This document shows positions 1 through 7,038 of a stretch of DNA of 32,588 nucleotides, piece after piece. The DNA lies in contig JAQICF010000004.1 of the NCBI GenBank assembly GCA_027858795.1, positions 1 through 32,588 of the forward strand. Direction: 5' to 3'. This DNA comes from Candidatus Delongbacteria bacterium (lineage in GTDB: Bacteria > Delongbacteria > UBA4055). The notes under the pieces were generated by a model that saw only the letters and a program-made list of their open reading frames with translations, did not search any database and was not told where the DNA came from. Position 1 is the stretch's first letter. Each line of letters begins with the position of its first letter. A program made the translations under genes and the position numbers.

Positions 1-1
1 T

Positions 2-463
2 GTAATATTTGCTCTTAGTGGATCTACTTTAGCAACTTATATCATGTCAGTTTGGTTGAGAGGAAAGATCAACATTGCTGATATTGCACTTGCTGCTTTA
101 GCTGGTGGTGTTGCAATCGGTGCTACTGTTGATTTTGCGACACACCCTATTGCATTGTTGATCGGTGTTATAGCAGGTGCTCTTTCAACTGCAGGATTTG
201 CTTTACTTCAAGAGAGACAACAAAAAGCTCTTAAAGCTGTTGATACTTGCGGTGTAACAAATCTACATGGACTTCCAGGTTTAATGGGTGGACTTGCTGC
301 GATCTTCGTTGTTAAAGGTATTAACGTAAGTGGCCAAGTTATAGGTATACTTTTCACAATTGTAGCAGCCTTGATAACGGGTTATATAACAGGTAAGATC
401 ATCTCACTATTCGGTCACAGAAAAAAATCTTACGAAGATAAACTTGAATTTGAAGATTGCTAA
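2..463 (+). CDS. Rh/Amt-family ammonium channel, C-terminal part (cut by window edge)
   Basis: The frame is open to the left edge, so the gene begins outside the window and only about 153 residues are visible. They are strongly hydrophobic, with glycine/alanine-rich membrane segments. The motif DTCGVTNLHGLPG followed by a GG pair is the Rh/Amt signature around the second pore histidine (the H of NLHG). DTCGV-NLHG is closer to Rh-type than to classical AmtB proteins. The usual histidine before NLHG is a threonine here. The channel would sit in the inner membrane and conduct NH3/NH4+. The protein ends in a short charged tail (HRKKSYEDKLEFEDC). No glnK is seen downstream. A terminator follows the stop codon by about 20 bases. 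Confidence 0.85.
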   Translation, partial: VIFALSGSTLATYIMSVWLRGKINIADIALAALAGGVAIGATVDFATHPIALLIGVIAGALSTAGFALLQERQQKALKAVDTCGVTNLHGLPGLMGGLAAIFVVKGINVSGQVIGILFTIVAALITGYITGKIISLFGHRKKSYEDKLEFEDC

Positions 464-484
464 AACACTTTAACATATTTAAAC

Positions 485-519
485 AAAAAGACCGAAATGA
501 GAGTTTCGGTCTTTTTTTA
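485..519 (+). terminator. Rho-independent terminator after the ammonium channel gene
   Basis: An A-run plus GACCGAAA pairs with TTTCGGTC across a TGAGAG-type loop and runs straight into a T7 tract. The stem is perfect. Confidence 0.9.
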
Positions 520-655
520 TTCTATTCATCCTACTAAATATAGATTTCATCAGTTTTTATGTGGAAGATTGATGTTTTATCGTTTAAATTGTTGAACGAA
601 AGACAATGAAAGATCAGTCTACTAATACATGAAAAATATTAAAGGAGATAAAAAA

Positions 656-2371
656 ATGAAAAATAAGCTTATGAATCTTAAATGTTTAGGTTTACTTATT
701 GTACTTATTATTTCGTTAAATGTAAACGCTCAGATAAGCGAAAGACAGATAGGACAAATAGATAGTCTCTTTATTGATTGGAACACACCTAATCATCCGG
801 GTGGCTCTATCGGTGTTATGAAAGATGACAAGATCGTTTTTTCAAAATCTTACGGACTAGCTAGTTTAGAATATCTGGTACCTAATTCAACTGAAACCAT
901 TTACAATATAGCATCTGTTTCGAAACAATTCACAGCAATGGGAATTGTCTTACTTGATATACAAGGAAAGTTATCAATAGATGATGATATAAGAAAATAT
1001 TTAACTGATTTACCCGATTTCGGTGAGACGATTACAATACGTCACATGCTTCATCATACGAGTGGATTAAGAAGTTTGCATGCAATGCTTGGACTTGCAG
1101 GATGGAGATCTGACGATTTGAGAACCAATGAAGACAATTATCGATTTATGAAGATGCAAAAGGATTTGAATTTCAAACCAGGATCTGAATTTATGTACTG
1201 TAATACTGGCTATATGTTGATGGTCAAAATTATAGAAAAAGTTACCGCAGAAAAATTTCCAGATTGGATGAAGAAAAACATATTTGAGCCTTTAGGAATG
1301 AATCAGACCTATGTTGAAGACCAATACAATAGAGTTGTGACAAATAATGCAACTTCTTACAATATAAATTCAGATGGAAATTATCTGAGGGCGGTAGAAT
1401 ATTGGGGTTATACTGGATCTGGAAATATGCATTCCACAACAAATGACTTACTCAAGTGGTTGAATAATTTTAATGCCCCACAGTCCAATTGGGAAGAACC
1501 TTTTAAACAAATGAAAACCTTGGACAAATTAAATAATGGATCTGATAATAGTTATGCTTTCGGAATATTCATAAATAAATACTTAGGTCCTGATATAATT
1601 CAACATGGTGGGTCAATTGGAGGGTTTAATACTTATGTAGGTACCTGTCCAGAAGAAAAATTGAGTATTGTTGTGTTAACTAATTTTTCTTCTTCATCCT
1701 GTGGTTCAAAGGCGAGTCAAATTTATGGAATTCTCTTACCCGCAGAAGAAGAAAAAGAAGAAGAAAAAGTAGATGCTGACAATAGTCAGCCTGTGAAAAA
1801 GAATTATCTAGTAAAACAGATTGATCTTTCGAATGATGAATTAAAAAAATACGAGTCTAGCTACTGGAATGATGAAGAGAATTATACACGAAAAATATAT
1901 TTAAAGAATGATACCTTGAGATATTTCAGATCTTCCACTAGTGAAAGTCCTATTGTTCCTATTGGAAATGATGAATTCCAAATGCTTAATGTCTCGGTAG
2001 ATCTTAGAGTTAAGTTTATAATTAACGGAAAACTAAAATCTATGATTGTTACAGTTGACGATGGCGAACCAATTTCTTCTCAGGGTTTTGAACCACGGAC
2101 TATGACTACAAAAGATTTGTTATCATATACTGGTAAATTTTATAGTCCTGAACTTGAAACAACCTACGATGTTTTTTTAGAAAATGGCACCTTATTCTGT
2201 CATCATTCTCGTCATGGTGAGTTTGAAATGAAAGTTTTAAAAAGTGATGTTTTGGAAAGTGAATGGCCTATGGCTTTAACCAAGTACAAAAGAGATAAAA
2301 AGGGTGAAGTGACTGGGTTTTATGTTTCAAATGGAAGAGTAAGAAATCTATGGTTTGAGAAGCAGAAATAA
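656..2371 (+). CDS. Secreted serine hydrolase, class C beta-lactamase/PBP-like family
   Basis: The start at 656 is preferred over an in-frame ATG at 629 because AAAGGAG lies just before it and a clean signal peptide follows (MKNKL..., hydrophobic core, cleavage near NVNAQ). Counting from this start, the serine beta-lactamase/DD-peptidase fold shows SVSK (S87, K90), the YCN motif (Y181, N183) and HGG (H317). Enzymes of this fold use an acyl-serine to act on peptidoglycan-like peptides, D-amino-acid peptides or esters; the sequence does not reveal the substrate. After a glutamate/lysine-rich linker near residues 365-380 there is a ~190-residue C-terminal extension of beta character, as often seen in exported members. 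It lies alone between a terminator and convergent minus-strand genes. Resistance to beta-lactams should not be assumed. Confidence 0.88.
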   Translation: MKNKLMNLKCLGLLIVLIISLNVNAQISERQIGQIDSLFIDWNTPNHPGGSIGVMKDDKIVFSKSYGLASLEYLVPNSTETIYNIASVSKQFTAMGIVLLDIQGKLSIDDDIRKYLTDLPDFGETITIRHMLHHTSGLRSLHAMLGLAGWRSDDLRTNEDNYRFMKMQKDLNFKPGSEFMYCNTGYMLMVKIIEKVTAEKFPDWMKKNIFEPLGMNQTYVEDQYNRVVTNNATSYNINSDGNYLRAVEYWGYTGSGNMHSTTNDLLKWLNNFNAPQSNWEEPFKQMKTLDKLNNGSDNSYAFGIFINKYLGPDIIQHGGSIGGFNTYVGTCPEEKLSIVVLTNFSSSSCGSKASQIYGILLPAEEEKEEEKVDADNSQPVKKNYLVKQIDLSNDELKKYESSYWNDEENYTRKIYLKNDTLRYFRSSTSESPIVPIGNDEFQMLNVSVDLRVKFIINGKLKSMIVTVDDGEPISSQGFEPRTMTTKDLLSYTGKFYSPELETTYDVFLENGTLFCHHSRHGEFEMKVLKSDVLESEWPMALTKYKRDKKGEVTGFYVSNGRVRNLWFEKQK

Positions 2372-2492
2372 ATGACAGATAAGTATGGATCTGATAAAAT
2401 TCAAAAATTTGTCAGCTAAGGTGCAGAGAAATATTTTGGGGTGTATTCTTAATTAATGGAAGCGGAATAACTGGGGCATAACAACGTTATTG

Positions 2493-3035
2493 TTAATTTA
2501 ATGTTTCAATCAGCACAGTCATTGCTTTTACAGCTCTTACAGAATGATTTTCCGTTACAAAGTCCTTTTGCAACAATGGATTTGTCATGTCTATATCTTT
2601 CACAGGCTTCTTTTTGAAGCGAAAATGAACAAGGTGATTTCGGAATTCAATCAACCATTTTACGTCCTGATAAACTTGCCCTGTTTTGTCCAGTTCGATC
2701 TTATTCGCAAGTTTTGGTAGTAGTACCAGTTTTGAGATAAGGTTCAGATTATCAAGGTGGTTTTTGAAGTAACTGCTTGAGAAATTAGAAATACCATATT
2801 CATTAATAAATGCTTCAATTGCCATAGCTGAAAACACAATTGCTATAGATGCTTTCTTATGAACATCATCTGCTACATTTACCAGTTTTTCAGTATCTAT
2901 ATTTTTTTCAACTACAAAAGCATTTCTTAGCGATGCAGTTTTTTTTGCATCATCACATGCCTCGGCTGCGATGCTCATGTATCTTCTATAGCTTGAAAGT
3001 GAAATCTCTTTTCCGTTATCTATTACTTTAGTCAT
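2493..3035 (-). CDS. HEPN-like protein, candidate RNase partner of the adjacent TIR protein
   Basis: This 180-residue, mainly helical protein contains FRNHLVHF, in which R132 and H137 form the R-x4-H spacing of HEPN-domain active sites. It is preceded by the helix FSAMAIEAFINEYG, often seen in HEPN proteins of abortive-infection and toxin systems. HEPN domains in such settings usually cleave RNA. AGAGG sits at a good distance before the ATG. It lies 91 bases downstream of a TIR gene on the same strand, and both genes carry a copy of the same ~50 bp sequence just upstream. The similarity rests on this motif and the predicted helices, so a non-catalytic HEPN fold or an unrelated helical protein is possible. 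Confidence 0.5.
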   Translation of the reverse strand: MTKVIDNGKEISLSSYRRYMSIAAEACDDAKKTASLRNAFVVEKNIDTEKLVNVADDVHKKASIAIVFSAMAIEAFINEYGISNFSSSYFKNHLDNLNLISKLVLLPKLANKIELDKTGQVYQDVKWLIEFRNHLVHFRFKKKPVKDIDMTNPLLQKDFVTENHSVRAVKAMTVLIETLN

Positions 3036-3052
3036 TGAACCTCTTTTAAATT

Positions 3053-3102
3053 CTAACAGTTTTATTCACTTGAGAATTTATAGTTAATTAAATTAGTGAT
3101 CT
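3053..3102. repeat. Copy A of a ~50 bp repeat upstream of the HEPN-like gene
   Basis: Aligned without gaps to 3903-3952, the first 16 bases (CTAACAGTTTTATTCA) are identical and about 39 of 50 match overall. It ends 17 bases from the HEPN start codon. In gene orientation the copy runs from ACTAAT to TGTTAG. Confidence 0.75.
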
Positions 3103-3126
3103 GTGTGTGGTTGTTCATTTATTTTT

Positions 3127-3879
3127 TCAGCTAGAACAAACTGGGCTTAAAACACCTTCATTAAAACCATAGGATAGGCAACGATATATACTTTCCCCTA
3201 GCGTTGACACATTGAAATATTTCTCATTATTTATTTGTTTTTGTTCAATTAGCCCATCGTCTGAAAGATGTTGTAATTCAATTAACACTGCTTCGTTGCC
3301 GTGGAAAGATTCAAACAACTTTTCTTGGGATATTTTAGAATGATCGTTAACGACTGAGTATATACTGTTTCTGAAGAAAGTTATTGGATCTATTCTTTTC
3401 AACACCATAGCTAGTTCTTTTTGCTTTTCATGCGCATCTATTTCAGGACACGATTTTTCGACTATTTCAAGATATCTTTCTAGGTCTATATCTGCCTCGA
3501 ACGCAAACAAAAGCTCATTGAGACCACTTTGGTACTCAATTGTAAAATCTGCATACTTAATATCTGCTAAAAGAGGAGGGATTACACAGCTCTTCAGAAG
3601 TACTGGAAATATGCGGATATTCTGTTTATTTAGCTGGCGCATTAATGAAGAGTTAAGTTCTCTATTCACCCAATGAGAATTCACTGATGAATTAGATAGA
3701 ATTACTAATAAAATATCATGAGATAACAGTGCTGTATTAATTTTCTCTACAATAGAATCCCCAACCTTTATCATCCATTTTGCGTAGAATAGATTAACTC
3801 CCATTTTACCCAAATCTTGTGCAAGTCTATCTGCAAATTTTGAGTCTTGGCTAGAATAACTTATGAATATTCTTATCAT
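3127..3879 (-). CDS. TIR-domain protein with C-terminal winged-helix-like region
   Basis: The N-terminal ~130 residues are a TIR domain: IRIFISYSSQD opening strand, then LLVILSNSSVNSHWVNREL, whose glutamate (E74 from the chosen start) is at the position of the NAD-cleaving catalytic Glu of bacterial TIRs. The C-terminal ~120 residues contain a segment like a winged helix (EKLFESFHGNEAVLIELQHL...). The start at 3879 (MIRIF) is preferred: AGAGAT lies upstream and the TIR fold begins there. An in-frame ATG at 3900 would add seven residues without an obvious ribosome site. Bacterial TIR proteins act in anti-phage immunity by depleting NAD or making signal nucleotides. The HEPN-like gene follows on the same strand. 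No ThsA/SIR2 gene is present, so this is not a classical Thoeris locus. Confidence 0.8.
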   Translation of the reverse strand: MIRIFISYSSQDSKFADRLAQDLGKMGVNLFYAKWMIKVGDSIVEKINTALLSHDILLVILSNSSVNSHWVNRELNSSLMRQLNKQNIRIFPVLLKSCVIPPLLADIKYADFTIEYQSGLNELLFAFEADIDLERYLEIVEKSCPEIDAHEKQKELAMVLKRIDPITFFRNSIYSVVNDHSKISQEKLFESFHGNEAVLIELQHLSDDGLIEQKQINNEKYFNVSTLGESIYRCLSYGFNEGVLSPVCSS

Positions 3880-3902
3880 ATTATCTCTGTATATTTTCAT
3901 TG

Positions 3903-3952
3903 CTAACAGTTTTATTCAATTACAACTTCATAATTAATCATATTAGTACTTT
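3903..3952. repeat. Copy B of the ~50 bp repeat upstream of the TIR gene
   Basis: It shares the 16-base core and ~39/50 bases with 3053-3102. The core is 23 bases from the preferred TIR start, a similar distance to that at the HEPN gene. It may be a duplicated leader or a cassette boundary; neither is proven. Confidence 0.75.
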
Positions 3953-4034
3953 TAATATTTAAAGTCAAGACAATTTAATATAAATATGATAACTAGATAT
4001 CTTTCCTCCTCCCAAATATCATCCAAAAGAAAAC

Positions 4035-4073
4035 TTGACTTTTTACCTTTCTTGTTATACATTGTATATAACA
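4035..4073 (+). promoter_or_regulatory. Promoter of the GntR gene overlapped by a 21 bp operator-like palindrome
   Basis: A -35 box TTGACT (4035-4040) is followed after 17 bases by TACATT (4058-4063). A perfect 7+7 inverted repeat, TGTTATA-N7-TATAACA (4053-4073), covers the -10 box. GntR proteins bind such dyads, so self-repression is the natural reading. Confidence 0.65.
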
Positions 4074-4118
4074 GCTAACACAACTATAGCACAGCGCAAT
4101 TAACTAAAGGTAACTATT

Positions 4119-4505
4119 ATGATAATAAAAATTGATTTAGCATCTGAAATTGCAATTTACATACAGCTAAAAAATCAGATAATAGAAGGAATCGCAACAG
4201 GTCAACTCAGACCAGATGAACAATTACCTTCAGTGCGCCAGCTTGCAAGCGATATTGGAATCAATATGCATACTGTAAATAAAGTATATGGCCAATTAAA
4301 GAGTGAAGGATATACTCTAATACATAAACGCAAAGGTGTTATAATAAACAAACTAGAAGATATGAAAGATCCTTCATATTCAGAGGAATTGGAAATAAAA
4401 ATAAAACCTCTAATAGCAGAATCAATATGCAAAGGATTAACAGAAAGCGATTATTTAAATCTATGTAAAGGAATATTCAAACAATTAAAGAAAGGAGAAA
4501 TATAA
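4119..4505 (+). CDS. GntR-family transcriptional regulator, YtrA subfamily
   Basis: This 128-residue protein has the GntR winged helix at residues 10-75 (YIQLKNQIIEGIATGQL, LPSVRQLASDIGINMHTVNKVY, EGYTLIHKRKG). After it there is only a short ~50-residue helical tail, the YtrA layout lacking a large ligand domain. Such regulators usually repress their own operon, often with a membrane transporter gene. Here no gene follows closely: 240 bases separate it from the radical SAM gene. A palindrome overlaps its own promoter, which fits autoregulation; distant targets cannot be seen. The gene is on the opposite strand from the TIR/HEPN pair and its promoter region is next to that of the TIR gene, so control of the pair is possible but untested. 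Confidence 0.88.
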   Translation: MIIKIDLASEIAIYIQLKNQIIEGIATGQLRPDEQLPSVRQLASDIGINMHTVNKVYGQLKSEGYTLIHKRKGVIINKLEDMKDPSYSEELEIKIKPLIAESICKGLTESDYLNLCKGIFKQLKKGEI

Positions 4506-4575
4506 TCCAAGCAACCATTTCCAAACAGGAACTATGTGTATTGTAATCAATTGATAATGGACATTTCACAGATCT

Positions 4576-4622
4576 TCCTTATTGTAAGGATATAATAGTA
4601 CTGTTTCATCCTTTTGAAAAGG
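4576..4622. other. Two adjacent palindromes in the 4506-4745 gap
   Basis: TCCTTA-TTG-TAAGGA (4576-4590) and CCTTTTGAAAAGG (4610-4622) lie in the 240-base gap after the GntR gene. Neither has a T-tract that would make it a clear terminator. No ORF of note lies in this gap. Confidence 0.45.
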
Positions 4623-4687
4623 ACAATCGTCCATCTCCCATAGATCGGTCTTTTTTTCTACAGATTATTCTTTTGTAAATACACACT

Positions 4688-4715
4688 TTGTAAATTCCTT
4701 CCTGTATCTTATATT
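4688..4715 (+). promoter_or_regulatory. Possible promoter of the radical SAM gene
   Basis: TTGTAA (4688-4693), 16-base spacer, TATATT (4710-4715), about 30 bases before the start codon. It is a reasonable but not striking match in AT-rich DNA. Confidence 0.35.
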
Positions 4716-4745
4716 ACATTCAATTATAAGTAACCTGAGAACACA

Positions 4746-5684
4746 ATGTATAAACACATTTTCGGACCTGTTCCATCCAGAAGACTCGGTATGTCACTAG
4801 GAATAGACCTTGTACCACATAAAGTATGCTCATTGAACTGCATCTATTGCGAATGCGGTAAAACTACTGACCTGACACTTGAACGAAAGGAATACATCCC
4901 TTACGATGAAGTAATCACTGAATTAACAGACTATATGAAAAATAATTCCGCACCCGATTTTATTACTTTCTCCGGATCAGGTGAACCGACTCTGAATTCC
5001 CGTATCGGAGATATTATTTCATTCATCAAAGAGAATTACTCAGATATCAAAGTTGCAGTGTTAACGAATGGCACTTTATTCCCTGATAAAAAAGTCAGAG
5101 ATGAACTTTTAAAAGCTGACCTTGTTCTCCCCTCTTTCGATGCTGCTTCAGAACTTTCATTCAAAAGGATCAACCGTGGAAACAGTTCTATTAACTTAGA
5201 AGAATATTTAAACTCTCTAATCGAATTTAGAAAAGAATTCAAAGGAACTATCTGGCTTGAAATATTAATTATCCCTGGATATAACGATAGTAAAGAAGAT
5301 CTAGAACTGCTAAAAAATGCTGTATTGAAAATAGATCCTGACTCAGTCCAGTTGAATACTCTCGACAGACCCGGTGCAATCGATGGGATTAGAGCAGCGA
5401 CACATGAAGAATTACAAAAGATCGTTGATACCTGGAAACTTGATAATGTTGAGATCATTGCAAAGGTCCAAAAAAGAAAAGATTCTAAATCATTCAGTAA
5501 AGATATTGAATCCACCATACTTCAAACTATTTCAAGACGACCATGCACACTAGAAGATATGGTTGATATTCTTGGATTACATGCAAATGAAATAAATAAG
5601 TATTTAGATACAATGGAAGCAGATGGGAAAATATCACATACCAGACAAGAACGAGGGATTTTTTATCAAATTGATAAAAAATAG
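4746..5684 (+). CDS. Radical SAM protein (COG0731/Tyw1-like type) with C-terminal winged helix
   Basis: The N-terminus FGPVPSRRLGMSLGIDL is the hallmark of this radical SAM group. It is followed by the iron-sulfur motif C28-x3-C32-x2-C35 (VCSLNCIYC) and GSGEPTLN for SAM binding. The barrel runs to about residue 235; residues 250-312 form a helix-turn-helix-like tail (LEDMVDILGLHANEINKYL). The enzyme would bind a 4Fe-4S cluster and use SAM to make a 5'-deoxyadenosyl radical; the substrate is unknown. It is cytosolic. The next genes on the strand (zinc-ribbon protein, alkyltransferase-like protein) are close enough to be co-transcribed, but a tandem heptamer repeat lies between. Confidence 0.85.
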   Translation: MYKHIFGPVPSRRLGMSLGIDLVPHKVCSLNCIYCECGKTTDLTLERKEYIPYDEVITELTDYMKNNSAPDFITFSGSGEPTLNSRIGDIISFIKENYSDIKVAVLTNGTLFPDKKVRDELLKADLVLPSFDAASELSFKRINRGNSSINLEEYLNSLIEFRKEFKGTIWLEILIIPGYNDSKEDLELLKNAVLKIDPDSVQLNTLDRPGAIDGIRAATHEELQKIVDTWKLDNVEIIAKVQKRKDSKSFSKDIESTILQTISRRPCTLEDMVDILGLHANEINKYLDTMEADGKISHTRQERGIFYQIDKK

Positions 5685-5732
5685 TGGTCAGTGATCAGTG
5701 ACCAGTGGACAGTACCTCTGACTTCTAATTTC
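5684..5732 (+). repeat. Degenerate tandem heptamers after the radical SAM stop codon
   Basis: Starting in the stop codon, GTGGTCA, GTGATCA, GTGACCA and GTGGACA follow each other, then GTACCTC, TGACTTC and TAATTTC decay in the same register. This resembles the short tandem heptamer repeats known between genes in some bacteria. Confidence 0.65.
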
Positions 5733-5756
5733 TAACTTAAAAAAACGGAGTTTTTC

Positions 5757-6161
5757 ATGAAACCATGCAGAGAATGCTCTAAAGAAATATCTGAATCAGC
5801 TCCGATCTGTCCTCATTGCGGAGCTCCAAGACCAGCAAAAGAAAAATGTGACGGATATGGCTGGGAATACAAGAGTAAAATGACTTTCTTTGGAATCCCA
5901 TTACTTCACATATCCTTTAAATATTCAAAGAATAGAAGACCTGTCGTTGCTAAAGGGATCATAGCTATCGGGCAGTTCGGAATGGGAATAATTAATATTT
6001 CTCAAATTGGAATCGGTTTTTTCAGCCTTAGTCAGATCACTATTGCTTACTATGCTATAGCTCAGATCGCATTCGCAAATTCACTTCTATGTCAAATCGG
6101 AATTTATATTGAGTCCGGTTATGGACAAGCTGTATGGAAACTTTCTGAACTGATGGGATAA
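5757..6161 (+). CDS. Zinc-ribbon protein with five perfect-period decapeptide repeats
   Basis: No named family recognised. Residues 4-21 form a zinc ribbon (C4-x2-C7 ... C18-x2-C21, in CREC and CPHC). Residues 68-117 are five exact ten-residue repeats with a glutamine at the sixth position of each (Q73, Q83, Q93, Q103, Q113): IIAIGQFGMG, IINISQIGIG, FFSLSQITIA, YYAIAQIAFA, NSLLCQIGIY. The regular hydrophobic pattern with small residues suggests a stacked beta-solenoid or a membrane-associated sheet rather than ordinary transmembrane helices. CGGAG lies upstream of the ATG. The alkyltransferase-like gene starts three bases after its stop codon, so the two are probably co-translated, although a functional link is not obvious. 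Confidence 0.75.
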   Translation: MKPCRECSKEISESAPICPHCGAPRPAKEKCDGYGWEYKSKMTFFGIPLLHISFKYSKNRRPVVAKGIIAIGQFGMGIINISQIGIGFFSLSQITIAYYAIAQIAFANSLLCQIGIYIESGYGQAVWKLSELMG

Positions 6162-6164
6162 GTT

Positions 6165-6476
6165 ATGCCAACACAATTCACAGAAGCTGTCTTAGAAATA
6201 ATCAAAAGCATCCCTAAAGGTAAAATTCAAACCTATGGTGGCATATCCAAAATGGCAGGAAGTCCTTTCGGTGCAAGACAGGTTGTGAGGATATTATCTT
6301 CAATGAGTCAGAAATATCATTTACCATGGCACAGAGTTATGAATTCCAAAGGTGAAATTCAGAGGAAAAATATAGGTATGTACCATGAACAGATCGAGCT
6401 ACTTGAAAAAGAAGGTGTTAATTTCATCTCTGAAGGAAAGATCGATCTTGGTTTGTATTTCTGGGATGGACAATAA
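6165..6476 (+). CDS. atl: Alkyltransferase-like protein (ATL), DNA alkylation damage sensor
   Basis: This is a 103-residue protein of the O6-methylguanine-DNA methyltransferase DNA-binding domain family: YGGISKMAGSPFGARQVVRIL, then the active-site region PWHRVMNSKGEI. The acceptor cysteine of PCHRV is replaced by tryptophan (W55), which defines ATL proteins. These flip and bind O6-alkylguanine without repairing it and hand the lesion to nucleotide excision repair. The length fits a stand-alone ATL. It starts three bases after the zinc-ribbon gene and ends five bases before the convergent RAYT gene, with no clear terminator between. Confidence 0.9.
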   Translation: MPTQFTEAVLEIIKSIPKGKIQTYGGISKMAGSPFGARQVVRILSSMSQKYHLPWHRVMNSKGEIQRKNIGMYHEQIELLEKEGVNFISEGKIDLGLYFWDGQ

Positions 6477-6481
6477 AAATT

Positions 6482-7033
6482 TCAGATTGATTTTTCTTGT
6501 CTTAATTCATGTTTCAAAGCGTTATTCATCATATATTCTCTAATTTTTGTTAATTCATGTTCATTTCTTACTACTCTTTCATAATAATTCCTTTGCCATA
6601 TCCTTTTATTAAAAGGTTCATATATCCCCGATTTAACACCTTTAATATACTCATTTGTTGTTTTTATTTTAAAATTATGAACTATATCAGCCAATGTTAA
6701 TTTTTTCTCCGTAGGGGCAACATCCCATTGTTGCCCTTTTTCGTTTTCAGGGCAGGTATGGGAACCTGCCCCTACGATCTCTATTATTCCATGAATGTGA
6801 TCAGGCATAATCACGAAATCAAATATATCAATATTCTCATAATACTGAGGAATTTGATCCCATACTTTTTTAACTATATTACCCGCAGAATTCATAATCA
6901 TTTTATCATTAATTATTTTACCAAATAGATCCACATGTTTCTCAGTACAAATAGTAATAAAATACAATCCTTCTTGAGAGTAATCATATTCCTTTAATCT
7001 GATAGAACGCCTATTTGGTAATTTCTTTTCCAT
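6482..7033 (-). CDS. REP-associated tyrosine transposase (RAYT, Y1/IS200-like)
   Basis: A single-domain Y1 HUH nuclease of 183 residues. NRRSIRLKEYDYSQEGLYFITICT opens the fold, the HUH motif is MPDHIHGI (H79, H81), and WQRNYYERVVRNEHEL holds the candidate catalytic tyrosine (Y150 or Y151). RAYTs cut single-stranded REP hairpins and are thought to spread them. It starts five bases after the EamA gene with only a weak ribosome site, as if inserted at the end of that operon. Residues ~86-108 are encoded by two inverted REP palindromes lying inside the gene without breaking the frame. No flanking insertion-sequence ends are seen, as expected for RAYTs, which act as domesticated single-copy genes. 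Confidence 0.88.
   Translation of the reverse strand: MEKKLPNRRSIRLKEYDYSQEGLYFITICTEKHVDLFGKIINDKMIMNSAGNIVKKVWDQIPQYYENIDIFDFVIMPDHIHGIIEIVGAGSHTCPENEKGQQWDVAPTEKKLTLADIVHNFKIKTTNEYIKGVKSGIYEPFNKRIWQRNYYERVVRNEHELTKIREYMMNNALKHELRQEKSI
6711..6776. repeat. Inverted pair of REP-like palindromes inside the RAYT gene
   Basis: Copy 1: GTAG then GGGCAACA-TCCCAT-TGTTGCCC (6711-6736). Copy 2, inverted: GGGCAGGT-ATGGGA-ACCTGCCC then CTACG (6750-6776). Both have the same head (GTAGGGGCA) and, read in the same direction, the same TCCCAT loop. The 66-base unit is a multiple of three and is translated (VGAGSH...VAPTE). Confidence 0.85.
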
Positions 7034-7038
7034 AATCT

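Noticed and set aside
2440..3960. Integron cassette (attC) reading of the repeats around the TIR and HEPN genes
   Set aside because: GTTAG-like core ends and short leaders look suggestive, but the expected complementary R''/L'' arms are not present and no integrase is seen.
5036..5518. 160-residue open frame opposite the radical SAM gene
   Set aside because: It is a shadow of a well-conserved gene and has no recognisable domain. The same applies to long antisense frames opposite umuC (30773-31141) and the lipoprotein gene (15377-15736).
6482..7033. Complete IS200/IS605 insertion sequence
   Set aside because: No left and right end hairpins flank the gene and no TnpB is present; the protein has RAYT features instead.
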